The notes beneath the pieces were generated by a model that worked only from the letters and a program-made list of their open reading frames with translations, searched no databases and was not told the origin of the DNA. The translations under genes were made by a program, and so were the position numbers. From the NCBI GenBank assembly GCA_947628135.1, contig CANQYT010000013.1, forward strand, positions 1 to 54,806: 54,806 nt of DNA. The letters run 5' to 3'. The stretch's first letter is position 1, and each line of letters begins with the position of its first letter. This DNA is from an uncultured Clostridia bacterium (GTDB lineage: Bacteria > Bacillota > Clostridia > Christensenellales > CAG-314). Positions 1-8,736 of the stretch are shown in pieces.

Positions 1-3000
1 TTGCACAGAGCGGTTGCGGCGGTGAAGTCGTCAATATACTGCGTTTCGGCATATAACTCGTTTGCAACGAGTACTTTCGTAGTACGTCCCCAACCGTCGT
101 AACAGTAGTTAAACTCCGTTTCGCCGTTGGTGATCTTGGTGAGCATATCTGCCGTTATGCTTTGTTTGTTTACGCTTTCTTCTCCCTCTGCCGAGCCGCT
201 TACGCTCACTTTGACGCCGTCTAAGTAGCCGTAGGCGGTTTTGTTGCCTTTGCCGTCGGTAATTACAACGGGGTTGCCCGTTTGGTCGTAGGCGTACGTT
301 GCGGCGTCGTATTCGCCGCTTTCGTCCACGTCCGCGGTAACTACGCCATTGTCGTCGCGTTTGCTTTCCGTATACAGTTTGCTTGTGGGGTCGTCAAGGT
401 TGTATACGACGCGTTTGGTCTCTCTGCCCTTGTCGTCCAATATGCTTTCGGTAACGGTGCCGTTGTAAGATATACTGCGTACAAGAGCGCCTTGCGAGTT
501 GTATTCGTATTTGCTTTCAAACGTGTTGCCCGTTCTGTCCGTAAGTACTTCTTTTACGAGTTTGTCCTCGTCGTAGAAGTACTCCGTGTGTGTTTTGCTT
601 GTGCTGTCCTCGGAATAAATCTTTTTGCCCTCTTCGTCGAACTTGCAGTAAGTCCAATTGCCCTGACGTAACGACGCGCAACTGAACCGGGCAGTACCCA
701 CGTTGAAACTGTAATCCAACGTAACGGTGCAACTTGCGAGTTGTTTGTCTCTGAGGATCTCTATGGGAAGCGCAACGTACTGCCATTGCGTGTTGAGCCA
801 ATCGAAAGCGGCGGAGAAGTTTTGTTTTTCCCCGTTGCCGTAAACAACTTCCGCGCTCACTTCGAACTTGCGGCTCAACTTTGCCGAGTCGTCCTTTACG
901 TTTAACTTTGCAAGTTTGTCGCTGTCTGCGTAGAGGTTGCTTCTGTCGTTGCAAACGTATGCGGAATCCGCCTTTGCCCACACGGAGAACACGTAGTCCG
1001 TAGCGTCGCAGTCGGGTATTGCTACGTCAATAGTGTGTACCGCCTTTTGCGGGACGTCGTCCGTTCCCTGCAAAGTTACGTCGGGACAGTCGGCAAGCAG
1101 ATCTTCTCCGAACAGATTGTCCGCTATTGTAAAACTGCGTTTGCCGTCGGTGTATTCGAAAGACTTTGCCTTGGTGGACCTTTCGGGGTCGGAGAACTTT
1201 CCTTCGTAAGCGGATACCACCTTGCCCGCCACGTCGAAGTTGTAAGTGGTGGTGACGTTTGCGCCGTCGGTGACGCTTGTGGTGAGGTGCGATTCGTTGT
1301 AGTCTATCCTTGCCAGCGGTTTTGTCTTGGAGGAGGACGCGACAACGTTGCCGTCGGAGACGGAATCTATCCTGCTTGTTTGGTTGACGGAAAGCACTCT
1401 GCCGTATTCGTCGCGCGTGAGGCTTGCCCCGAACCTGCCGTCCGACGCGCAGGTCAGCAATTTGCCCGTGCCGTAGGAGAGGGTGGTGTCGCGGTCCGCT
1501 TCGGCAATGCGCGTAAGCATACCCCCTTGGTAAAACAGACTGTACGTTTTGCCGTCGGCGGAGATGATTTTCTTTATGCGCTTGTTTTTGCCGTATTGGA
1601 AAGATACGACGCTGTTGTCGCCGCCGCGGACAGAGGAGATACGCCCCTTTTCGTAGATAACGGCTGTTTGATTTTCGTAGTTGTCGAACAGGCACACGAG
1701 ATAGCCGTCCTTGTTGAATCCAAGCGTTACGCCGTTTTTGTCCGTGATGAACGAGCAGGGGAATTGCCAATACATTTGAGAAAGTTGGCGTTTGTTGTTG
1801 TAGTACTGCTTGAAGTACTTTTCCAAGTCGCTTTTGTTGGCGGCTGAACGCTCTGCAAGTATTTTGATTTGGCGGTCGTTGAGTTCGCTTTGCTGCTCTT
1901 CGAGAAACAGGTTGATTTCCGCTTCGAATTGGTTGATGTTTTGTTGCAGTTTGTCCGTGCGGTTGGAAAAATCTTTTTGGAAAACACGCAGGCGCTGTTC
2001 CAAAACCTTTTGGCGCTCTTTCTCTTTTACGACGGTTTCCGTATTGTCGGAATTTGTTTCATTTCTGTAATAGTGGTCTAAATCGTCGTTGATTTGTTCG
2101 AGTTCCGCTTGCAGATCGCAGCAGCCTTTTTCCAAGTGTTCCAATTTTATGGACAGGTGACTTTGTGATTCGTTGTAACTTGGTTTGTTGAGCAGTTTCA
2201 CGCCGCAACCCGCCCCTACGACGTCGGCGCAACACAACCCATCGGCAGTGTATCCCTTTTTTGTCAGATATTTGTAATATTCGTCGTATTGGTAGTTTAA
2301 TTCTTCGTTTTCGCCGCTTTTGGGGTTGTTTTTGTAGTTGGATTTCTTTATCAACTGTGCGTAGTCTTTTTTCAGATCTCTGACGAGTCTGCGCAAATTG
2401 ATGAGTCTTTTGTCGTAATCGCCTTGTGTGTACGCGTTTGTTTCTCTGTTGTCGCAGTCGGAATAATAGACGTCGGTCGAATAGGACGATTCGGACACGA
2501 CAATTCCGTCTGCCTCCGTCTTTTTTTTGCTTGTTTGTTGCAACAAGAGAGAGGTGTATTGTATCGCTTCCGACTCAGTAAGCAGCAGTTTGTTGTTCTC
2601 GGACAGTTCATCGAGAAATGCCTCGTAGTCGCTTACGGACAAGTTGTCGACGGGTCGGAATTTGAGTTTGTTTTCCTCTTTTTTGCCGGTGGCTCTGTCA
2701 ACGATCACGTATTCTTTCAACTGTCTGACAAGCGCAGCGGTGTTTTCTTCGAGTTCTATTTGTTCCTGTTGGCGTTGTTCGACGTATTGCCCGTTTCCGA
2801 ATTGAGCGGGGTCGAGATTCAACACCAAGTCCGTCGTGGAAACGCGCTCCACTTTGATTTCCACGCGAGTTTTTTTGGGGAACTTGATATCGTTCAGGTT
2901 TATTCTGCGTCCGCTTGTAATTATGGGTCGCCCGACAGTCAGTTCGTAACTGAGTTTGCCGTCGGGCGCGACCTTTACCTTTGCACGGTCGACAAATACT

Positions 3001-3728
3001 TTGCCGCCCGTTGTGTCCGTGTAGTAGTACTTTTCGGTAAATTCGTGGAAATTTCCCTCGCCGTCGATATACGTGTACACCGTTTGTTCGTCGGAACTCT
3101 TTCTTTTGACGAGGAATTGCTCCACATTCAATTTGAAGCCGTTGCCTACGCCGTGTCGGTACGCGTTTTTGTAACTTTGCGCGTCGGGCACAACGGTTTT
3201 GCGTTTGCCCGCCTGCCAATCGTTGTAGACGAGTTGCACGTTGCCGACTTGACGTTTGTAGCGCAGCAGACCCGTCGCCGCGTTTACCCGTCCGCTGCCC
3301 GCCGACCTTGCGTCGAAATCGACGTACGCGCTGTTTTCGTGCATAATTTGCTCGGGAACGTACTCCGCAAACAAGTCGATTTCGCCAACGGTGATGGGCT
3401 GATCGAAACAGACGTAAATTTTGTCGTCGCGTTTTTCCGATTTGTCCCGTCGGATCTGTCTTATCAGACAGTTAAGTTCCTCCGTGACGTTGACGGAGAT
3501 CTTGTCTCCCGTTTTTGGAAAGACGTAGTCGATGATTTGTCCTTTTGCCGTGCCGTACTGAACGTCAACGCGTATGTGCCGACCGCCCGTGTACTCTTTC
3601 ACCCTCGCCAGAATGACGGCGTTGACGATGCGCGCCTCGGAAAGCCCGAGTTTCGCAATTTTCTTCTCGTCGATCTCGATTTTGTTCGATTCCCAATTCA
3701 GGACGTTTTCAAACAATTTTTCTGCCAT
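1..3728 (-). CDS. RHS/YD-repeat protein, N-terminal 1242 codons (runs off left edge)
   Basis: The minus-strand frame is open from an ATG at 3726-3728 to the window edge, without a stop. A GGAGG lies a few bases upstream of that ATG. The translation begins MAEKLFENVLNWESNKIEID and has no signal peptide or membrane segment. Residues 1 to about 330 are mainly beta and resemble the leading region of Clostridial RHS proteins. About 430-640 is charged and probably helical/coiled coil, with many Glu/Gln/Lys heptads. From about 660 to the edge there are repeated Y-D-x-x-G-x-x and similar strands (for example YDGWGRT, YDEDKL, YNSQGAL, YDQTGNP), the YD-repeat signature of RHS shells. In the RHS family the shell encapsulates a variable C-terminal effector, which here would lie outside the window. 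Delivery route is unknown. Family assignment is firm from the repeats; function is inference. Confidence 0.85.
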   Translation of the reverse strand, partial: MAEKLFENVLNWESNKIEIDEKKIAKLGLSEARIVNAVILARVKEYTGGRHIRVDVQYGTAKGQIIDYVFPKTGDKISVNVTEELNCLIRQIRRDKSEKRDDKIYVCFDQPITVGEIDLFAEYVPEQIMHENSAYVDFDARSAGSGRVNAATGLLRYKRQVGNVQLVYNDWQAGKRKTVVPDAQSYKNAYRHGVGNGFKLNVEQFLVKRKSSDEQTVYTYIDGEGNFHEFTEKYYYTDTTGGKVFVDRAKVKVAPDGKLSYELTVGRPIITSGRRINLNDIKFPKKTRVEIKVERVSTTDLVLNLDPAQFGNGQYVEQRQQEQIELEENTAALVRQLKEYVIVDRATGKKEENKLKFRPVDNLSVSDYEAFLDELSENNKLLLTESEAIQYTSLLLQQTSKKKTEADGIVVSESSYSTDVYYSDCDNRETNAYTQGDYDKRLINLRRLVRDLKKDYAQLIKKSNYKNNPKSGENEELNYQYDEYYKYLTKKGYTADGLCCADVVGAGCGVKLLNKPSYNESQSHLSIKLEHLEKGCCDLQAELEQINDDLDHYYRNETNSDNTETVVKEKERQKVLEQRLRVFQKDFSNRTDKLQQNINQFEAEINLFLEEQQSELNDRQIKILAERSAANKSDLEKYFKQYYNNKRQLSQMYWQFPCSFITDKNGVTLGFNKDGYLVCLFDNYENQTAVIYEKGRISSVRGGDNSVVSFQYGKNKRIKKIISADGKTYSLFYQGGMLTRIAEADRDTTLSYGTGKLLTCASDGRFGASLTRDEYGRVLSVNQTSRIDSVSDGNVVASSSKTKPLARIDYNESHLTTSVTDGANVTTTYNFDVAGKVVSAYEGKFSDPERSTKAKSFEYTDGKRSFTIADNLFGEDLLADCPDVTLQGTDDVPQKAVHTIDVAIPDCDATDYVFSVWAKADSAYVCNDRSNLYADSDKLAKLNVKDDSAKLSRKFEVSAEVVYGNGEKQNFSAAFDWLNTQWQYVALPIEILRDKQLASCTVTLDYSFNVGTARFSCASLRQGNWTYCKFDEEGKKIYSEDSTSKTHTEYFYDEDKLVKEVLTDRTGNTFESKYEYNSQGALVRSISYNGTVTESILDDKGRETKRVVYNLDDPTSKLYTESKRDDNGVVTADVDESGEYDAATYAYDQTGNPVVITDGKGNKTAYGYLDGVKVSVSGSAEGEESVNKQSITADMLTKITNGETEFNYCYDGWGRTTKVLVANELYAETQYIDDFTAATALC

Positions 3729-3778
3729 ATAGTTTCCTCCGATATTTTTATTGCTAACTGTCAAACAACAGTCGCTTC

Positions 3779-3816
3779 CGAAAAAAAGCAGCCCTCGGTT
3801 TTGCGGACCGAGGGCT
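3779..3816 (-). terminator. Rho-independent terminator, minus strand
   Basis: Inverted repeat AGCCCTCGG (3790-3798) / CCGAGGGCT (3808-3816). On the minus strand it is followed by a run of T (the A run at 3779-3787). It lies downstream of the small minus-strand gene at 4072-4377 and just before the start region of the RHS gene, so it separates the two. Confidence 0.8.
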
Positions 3817-4071
3817 ATATGGATTTTCGCAATATGGAACGCCAAACAGCGCTTATTAAACGTGGCAACTTTGCAGGAAAACCACTACTGACAGTTGAAG
3901 AAAAGTGATGGAAAGCGTCTGCAAACGTTTCCGCTTGACTGCAACCTCGCGGCAGAGCCGCTAACTGCGAAAAAACCAATCAAAAATAATTATTTACGTC
4001 GATAGCAAGTTATCGGTCGTATTTTGGCGGTTTTCTTTTGTGCCTCCATTGTAACACGTTTTCGCCGAAAC
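3817..4071. other. Intergenic region, no supported gene
   Basis: No convincing gene. A 29-codon plus-strand frame starting ATGGATTTTCGC near 3819 has a GAGG upstream, but that GAGG is part of the terminator stem, so the frame is probably fortuitous. An AACTGTCA near 3753 and a TGACAGTT near 3888 form a small inverted pair of unknown meaning. Confidence 0.5.
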
Positions 4072-4377
4072 CTATCTTTCACTTTGTGAAATGTTGAATC
4101 GCGCTTTCAGTTCGTCCGCAGCAAGCGCCAACGCCAAGCGGTTGAAACGCAGTCTGTACCTGTGCAAAGTACACAAACTTACGAAACAAATTTCGCTTAT
4201 TCGGTCGTACGACGGGTGATCTTCCAGATACAGCGCGTAAAAAATTTCGCTGTGAACGCCGTTGGTGTCGACGTCGTTTATTTGGTAGTATCGGTACAAC
4301 TCTTCCAGCAGTTGTCTGCACGCGGGGTCGTCCGAATGTTGCTTTATTATGTCGATGAAATCTATTCTCTTGTTCAC
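4072..4377 (-). CDS. Small phage-type protein with putative HTH (ArpU/sigma-like)
   Basis: A 101-residue protein. The GTG at 4375-4377 is chosen because GGAG lies 7 nt upstream on the minus strand; a longer frame to 4485 has no ribosome site. The sequence reads VNKRIDFIDIIKQHSD and later contains SEICFVSLCTLHRYRLRF at about residues 65-82. That segment resembles a recognition-helix pattern (I-x-x-x-x-x-V-S-x-x-T-L-x-R-x-R) found in small ArpU/RinA-like phage late regulators and in sigma region 4-like proteins. The remainder is helical, with no membrane segment. It is divergent from the holin-like gene at 4567, supporting a phage-derived pair. Similarity is by pattern only; it could also be an unrelated small helical protein. 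Confidence 0.5.
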   Translation of the reverse strand: MNKRIDFIDIIKQHSDDPACRQLLEELYRYYQINDVDTNGVHSEIFYALYLEDHPSYDRISEICFVSLCTLHRYRLRFNRLALALAADELKARFNISQSER

Positions 4378-4566
4378 GATTGTTCTCCTTTTTTGTTTGA
4401 TTTGTCGAAATTGGATCTGCGCTGCTTTTGCGCTTGGCACGATCACAAACGAGCGTTTGCCCGTTTGAGTGCCGTTGCGGCGCATTTCAACATTTCAGTT
4501 TTTGAAAGATACAAAACAACCTGCGGATGTTAATATGAAATCGATATCCGCAAAAGGAGTTGTGAT

Positions 4567-4959
4567 ATGGAAACTTTGGAAAAGATATTTGCGATAGTGT
4601 CTGCGGCATTGGGTGCATTGGGAACGATCGTCGGGTTGTTGATTTCCCTCGTGAAAAACAAAAAAGCCAAAAGAAACTTGGCGATCACGCAACTTCTCAC
4701 AAACGCGTTGCAGGATTTTGTCGTTGAGGCGGAACAGTTTACAAACTTCAACGGCGAAGAAAAGAAAGAGTACGTGATGACTAAGGCGAATCGCTACGCT
4801 TTACAAAACAAATGGAATTTTGACGAGGAAGCGGTAAGCGAGATCGTCGAAGATATGATTTCGTTGAGTAAATCCGTAAACAAACGGGAAAAGGACGGCA
4901 ACGTTCGCGTTGCGACCGCGACCGCCGCCGAAAACCAAACGAAACAAATTACGTTGTAG
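4567..4959 (+). CDS. Holin-like small membrane protein (phage-type)
   Basis: A 130-residue protein with AAGGAG 8 nt before the ATG. Residues 7-29 form one hydrophobic membrane helix (AIVSAALGALGTIVGLLISL). A Lys-rich stretch (KNKKAKRN) follows, then a cytoplasmic-type helical region containing G-E-E-K-K-E-Y-V-M-T-K-A at about 62-74. An N-terminal membrane segment followed by a G-x-x-K-K-x-x-V motif and a helical tail is typical of LLH-type phage holins (Phage_holin_6 group). The C-terminus is short and Ala/Thr/Gln-rich. No endolysin is visible next to it, so it could be a prophage remnant or a membrane protein with another use. A 7-bp inverted repeat (TGCGGAT/ATCCGCA) lies just upstream of the ribosome site. 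Confidence 0.55.
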   Translation: METLEKIFAIVSAALGALGTIVGLLISLVKNKKAKRNLAITQLLTNALQDFVVEAEQFTNFNGEEKKEYVMTKANRYALQNKWNFDEEAVSEIVEDMISLSKSVNKREKDGNVRVATATAAENQTKQITL

Positions 4960-5592
4960 TCTTTCGTATCGTCGCGTCCCGGATATTTCGCAGAGACGTT
5001 GTTGAGCGTGATATTTGCGTAGGGGCGGCAAAGCGGTCGCACCCTGCGCGGCAAACGTTCGTCGCAGGCGGGGTAGAACCGCCTTGCGGCGCTTTCGGCA
5101 CGTTGTGAATCGTCTTGATGTTTTTACGATGAGTTGTACATTTTTTTTGTTATTGTGCCGAGTTCGCCCTTTTGGGGCGACGCTGAGAAGAATTTCGGCA
5201 GAAAATTATCCTTGTTGGGTAAGTAAGTTTCGGGGCGTAAAGTTTTTGTCGGGAGTTGCTCTTGCGCAAATTGACGTGTAGATTTCGGCGGTGTTTCGTT
5301 TGGTCGGGTTTTGAGGGACTTGTGGGGTCTGCCGCGTGCGGCAAAGTAAAAAAATCGGTAGAATCAGCGTTTACTATATATTTGTTACGGGCAGCCTTTG
5401 CGGCGGAGTTTGCCGCGGGCGCGTTGTCGGCGGCGAGTCGCCGTAAATTATTTGATATTATACATTATCCCCTATGAGGTGTCAACGGCAGTGTGCGGCG
5501 GCAGACAAGGGTTTCCCCATTGAAAAACAACTTGGGGTGGGGAAATTTTTGCCGAAAACGTGCGTTTTGTCGGCGTTGAGGAGTGGGCGAAG
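4960..5592. other. Non-coding stretch, no supported gene
   Basis: About 0.63 kb without a frame that looks like a protein. It is rich in short GTCGGCGGCGAGTCGCC-like hairpins and has a T-rich patch near 5142-5152. A partial inverted repeat (TTTCCCCA / TGGGGAAA) occurs at about 5513-5549. I see no RNA family that I recognise. Confidence 0.5.
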
Positions 5593-5630
5593 CAAAAAAT
5601 AGGACTGCCGCAAGTTGATGCGGCAGTCCT
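5593..5630 (-). terminator. Terminator of dut, minus strand
   Basis: Perfect 12-bp stem AGGACTGCCGCA (5601-5612) / TGCGGCAGTCCT (5619-5630) with a 6-nt loop. On the minus strand it is followed by TATTTTTTG. It sits about 110 bp downstream of the dut stop codon. Confidence 0.9.
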
Positions 5631-5742
5631 GCTTTGCAAGCGCGTTTTTGTCCGACGGGACTTCGGTCAAGCCGAATATTTCCTCGCCGAAACGTCCGAC
5701 GAAAGTCGGAGAATCAAATATTTTTTTCTTTCAAAAGTCCGT

Positions 5743-6228
5743 TTATTTGCCGACTCGGGCGGTGGTAGAGCCCAATCCGCCGTTGCGTACAGCCGTTGAG
5801 TCGTCGTCCTCCGTGAGCAGGTAGCGCACAAACACGCCCTGCGCAAAGGCTTCGCCCGCAGATATGTGCAACGGTTTGTCGCTTTCGTTGGTCATTCGTA
5901 CAAAAATATGCCCTTCGTTGTCGCTGTCGGAATAGTCCGCGTCAATGACTCCCACGGTGTTGTTGAGGCGTAGGCGGTATTTGAAGCCCAAGCCGCTGCG
6001 CGGAAATATCATCAGACACGCGTCGTCCGGTATAAGCGCGCGTATCCCCGTTGCGACGGTAACGGTGCAAGAGGGGGCTATTTCGAGGTCGGTGGGCGCA
6101 AAAAAGTCGTAACCCGCGCTTTTCGCAGTGGCGCGGCGGGGCAGAGTTATTGCGTCGTAGACGTGGCGTTCGCCGTTTTGGGAGAAAACTTCCCAAGACA
6201 CTTTTTCGAATTTAGGTGCTGTTCTCAT
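5743..6228 (-). CDS. dut: dUTP diphosphatase (trimeric dUTPase)
   Basis: A 161-residue cytoplasmic enzyme that hydrolyses dUTP to dUMP and PPi, keeping uracil out of DNA and supplying dTMP synthesis. All five trimeric-dUTPase motifs are present: I SAGYDFFAP (37-45), II PRSGLGFK (76-83), III GVIDADYSDSDNEG (93-106), IV AGEAFAQGVF (124-133) and V RNGGLGSTT (148-156). The longer motif III loop (DY..SDNEG) is the form common in Firmicutes. Motif V reads GLGSTT rather than the usual GFGSTG. The ATG at 6226-6228 is chosen because AAGGAG lies 6 nt upstream; the open frame extends further 5' without family similarity. It is divergently transcribed from the GH2 gene. Confidence 0.95.
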   Translation of the reverse strand: MRTAPKFEKVSWEVFSQNGERHVYDAITLPRRATAKSAGYDFFAPTDLEIAPSCTVTVATGIRALIPDDACLMIFPRSGLGFKYRLRLNNTVGVIDADYSDSDNEGHIFVRMTNESDKPLHISAGEAFAQGVFVRYLLTEDDDSTAVRNGGLGSTTARVGK

Positions 6229-6246
6229 TGTGTACTCCTTGCAATT

Positions 6247-6275
6247 ATTGTAGCACACCGAGAGGATTTTCTCAA
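6247..6275 (-). promoter_or_regulatory. Promoter for dut
   Basis: On the minus strand TTGAGA (6270-6275), a 17-nt spacer and TACAAT (6247-6252). The -10 box ends about 18 nt upstream of the dut start codon. Confidence 0.7.
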
Positions 6276-6336
6276 CATTCGGCGCGCAATTTGACGAAAA
6301 TTGTGCGCGTTGACGTCGAGTTTTGTCGTGCATTTG

Positions 6337-6365
6337 TTTACACATCGAAAACTTTGTGTTAAAAT
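6337..6365 (+). promoter_or_regulatory. Promoter for the GH2-tadA operon
   Basis: TTTACA (6337-6342), a 17-nt spacer and TAAAAT (6360-6365), 28 nt before the GH2 start codon. A ribosome site AAAGGAG lies between. Confidence 0.7.
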
Positions 6366-6392
6366 ACTGCTGAAAAAAAGGAGTGTGCCGCA

Positions 6393-8207
6393 ATGTCGCT
6401 TCGCAATCTGTTTACAAAATGGGGCAAAGACCCCGACGCCAAACCCTTGCAGGAATATCCGCGTCCGCAGTTTGTGCGCAAAAGTTACATCAATCTCAAC
6501 GGCTGGTGGGATTACGCTATCACCGTCAAGGACATAGTTCCAGACGACTTTCACGGCAAGATACTCGTACCCTTCTCCCCCGAAAGTCCCCTTTCGGGCG
6601 TGGGACATCAATTGCGGGGCAAGGAGTACCTGTTTTACCGCAGAACTTTCGCAATGCCCAAGACCTTTGTCAAGGACAGAGTGCTGCTGCACTTCGGCGC
6701 GGTGGACAGCGTTTGCGACGTTTACGTCAACAGCGTGCACGTGTGCCGTCACGAGGGCGGTTACAACGCGTTTTGCGCGGACATCACGGACGCCGTTCGC
6801 ATTGACGCGGACAACGAACTAGTGGTAAAAGTACGCGACCTCACCGACGGCGGCTATCAGACGCGGGGCAAACAGTCCACCAAGCGCGGCGGGATATGGT
6901 ACACGCCGCAAAGCGGTATCTGGCAGACGGTGTGGATGGAGAGCGTTCCCTCGCAGTACATCGAGGGGATAAAGATAACGCCCGATTTCGACAACGCTCA
7001 GGTAAAGGTGCAAGTTATCTGCAATTTCGACGAACCTGTCACGGTGATAGTGTCGGACGGCGACAAGGAAATAGCCAAAAACGACGGCAAGGGTACTGTT
7101 ACGGTGCGTTTCCCCGATAGGGAATTTACGCCGTGGACTCCCGAAAACCCGCACCTGTACGGGTTGAGACTCATCTCGCGCCGCGACCGCGTGGACAGTT
7201 ACTTCGGAATGCGCAAATTCAGCTGCGAAACGGCGGGCAAGTACCGCCGACTTATGCTCAACAACAAGCCCTATTTTCACAACGGGGTGCTGGATCAGGG
7301 CTATTGGAGCGACGGTCTGTACACCGCGCCCTGCGACGAGGCGCTTGTCTACGACATCAAGACGGCGAAAGACCTCGGCTTCAATATGCTGCGCAAGCAC
7401 GTCAAGGTGGAATCAGCGCGGTGGTACTACCATTGCGACAGGTTGGGAATGTTGGTGTGGCAGGATATGCCCAACGGCGGCGCGAAGTACGGCAGATGGA
7501 CTACCGCATACGCACCCTTTGTGGGCTTGACAATAAAGGATTCCAACTACAAGCGTTTCGGACGGGGCAAAAAGGAAAGCCGCGACGCGTTCGAACGCGA
7601 GTATACCGAAATGATAAACCAACTGTACAACTGCGTGTCCATTGCGATGTGGACGCCCTTCAACGAGGGTTGGGGGCAGTTCGACGCCAACAGGATAGCC
7701 TATCTTACCAAGCAACTCGACCCCACGCGCACGGTGGACGAGGCGAGCGGCTGGCACGATCAGGGCGGCGGCGACGTAAAAAGTCTGCACGTCTACTTCA
7801 AAAAGTTGCGCCTGCCCAAGGACAAGCGGCGCGCGGTGTGTCTGACGGAGTTCGGCGGATACAGTTACATGGACGATCTGCACAGCGCCAACCTCGACAA
7901 CACGTTCAGTTACAAGCAGTTCGACGATTTGAAACAATTCAACGACGGTCTGCGCGAATTGTACGCCAACGACGTTATCCCGTGGATAAACCGCGGACTG
8001 TCCGCCGCAGTGTATACGCAACTGACAGACGTTGAGGACGAAGTAAACGGACTCATCACTTACGACCGCAAGGTGGTAAAAGTGGACGCGGAAATGATGC
8101 GGGAGATAAACTCGCATATCAATCTGTACAAATTGGCGGATCTGCTGGAACAGGGCAAGTACAAACAGCCGCAAGAACATATCCCCAAATACGAGGAAAC
8201 GGTATGA
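6393..8207 (+). CDS. Glycoside hydrolase family 2 (beta-galactosidase/glucuronidase-like)
   Basis: A 604-residue protein without a signal peptide, hence an intracellular exo-glycosidase acting on imported oligosaccharides; the sugar specificity cannot be read from sequence. N-terminal sugar-binding jelly roll at about 25-195 (INLNGWWDYAI, FYRRTF, HEGGYNAF), Ig-like domain at about 200-280, and a TIM barrel at about 285-590. The acid/base Glu is E425 in FNEGWGQFD and the nucleophile Glu is E486 in CLTEFGGYSY, both in normal GH2 context. The length matches short GH2 enzymes without C-terminal modules. AAAGGAG precedes the ATG by 9 nt. The stop codon overlaps the tadA start (ATGA), so the two are translationally coupled, although their roles appear unrelated. 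Confidence 0.93.
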   Translation: MSLRNLFTKWGKDPDAKPLQEYPRPQFVRKSYINLNGWWDYAITVKDIVPDDFHGKILVPFSPESPLSGVGHQLRGKEYLFYRRTFAMPKTFVKDRVLLHFGAVDSVCDVYVNSVHVCRHEGGYNAFCADITDAVRIDADNELVVKVRDLTDGGYQTRGKQSTKRGGIWYTPQSGIWQTVWMESVPSQYIEGIKITPDFDNAQVKVQVICNFDEPVTVIVSDGDKEIAKNDGKGTVTVRFPDREFTPWTPENPHLYGLRLISRRDRVDSYFGMRKFSCETAGKYRRLMLNNKPYFHNGVLDQGYWSDGLYTAPCDEALVYDIKTAKDLGFNMLRKHVKVESARWYYHCDRLGMLVWQDMPNGGAKYGRWTTAYAPFVGLTIKDSNYKRFGRGKKESRDAFEREYTEMINQLYNCVSIAMWTPFNEGWGQFDANRIAYLTKQLDPTRTVDEASGWHDQGGGDVKSLHVYFKKLRLPKDKRRAVCLTEFGGYSYMDDLHSANLDNTFSYKQFDDLKQFNDGLRELYANDVIPWINRGLSAAVYTQLTDVEDEVNGLITYDRKVVKVDAEMMREINSHINLYKLADLLEQGKYKQPQEHIPKYEETV

Positions 8208-8650
8208 GCGCGGAGTCGTATATGCGCAAAGCGCTCGCTCAGGCGAAACTATCCGCGCGCGAGGACGAAGTGCCCGTCGGCGCGGTGGTGGTGAAAGACG
8301 GCGTTGTGATAGCGCGCGCCCACAACACGCGCAACCGCAGTCACGACGCGACCGAACACGCGGAAATTTCCGCGATACGCCGCGCCTGCAAAAAACTCGG
8401 CGATTGGCGGCTTGCCGGCTGCGAACTGTACGTCACGCTCGAACCGTGCGTTATGTGCCTCGGCGCGTGTTACAACGCGCGGCTGTCGGCGGTGTACTTC
8501 GGTGCGTTCGACCTCAGCGGCAAAGGCTGCGTTCAGTTGGCGGAGTCGGTTGGGCGCACGCTCAACCACGAATTGACGCTTTCGGGCGGTATCCTCGAAA
8601 AGGAGTGTTCCCGATTGCTCACCGAATATTTTCAGTCCAAGCGACAGTAA
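8204..8650 (+). CDS. tadA: tRNA adenosine(34) deaminase TadA
   Basis: A 148-residue zinc-dependent deaminase that converts A34 to inosine in tRNA-Arg(ACG), needed to decode CGN codons. The cytidine-deaminase-fold signatures are intact: H-A-E at residues 52-54 (zinc ligand His and proton-shuttling Glu) and P-C-V-M-C at 81-85 (two zinc Cys). The early PVGAVVVKDG segment is also typical. The length is normal for the family. The start overlaps the GH2 stop by 4 nt and relies on coupling. A strong bidirectional terminator follows immediately. Confidence 0.95.
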   Translation: MSAESYMRKALAQAKLSAREDEVPVGAVVVKDGVVIARAHNTRNRSHDATEHAEISAIRRACKKLGDWRLAGCELYVTLEPCVMCLGACYNARLSAVYFGAFDLSGKGCVQLAESVGRTLNHELTLSGGILEKECSRLLTEYFQSKRQ

Positions 8651-8678
8651 AAAAATCTCCCCGCTGCGGGGAGTTTTT
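8651..8678. terminator. Bidirectional terminator between tadA and the AmaP-like gene
   Basis: Stem CTCCCC (8657-8662) / GGGGAG (8668-8673), flanked by A5 on the left and T5 on the right. It can end the tadA transcript on the plus strand and the convergent AmaP-like transcript on the minus strand. Confidence 0.9.
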
Positions 8679-8736
8679 CAATATATGGGGTGGAAATTTT
8701 GCAAATACGGGGTAAAAAACGGCGTTTTTGCGGGGG

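Noticed and set aside
1027..1770. 247-codon minus-strand frame inside the RHS gene
   Set aside because: It is in a different frame from the YD-repeat translation and is Arg/Gln-rich without a domain.
2424..3908. 494-codon plus-strand open frame over the RHS gene
   Set aside because: It lacks a start signal and family features, while the minus frame reads continuously as a YD-repeat protein.
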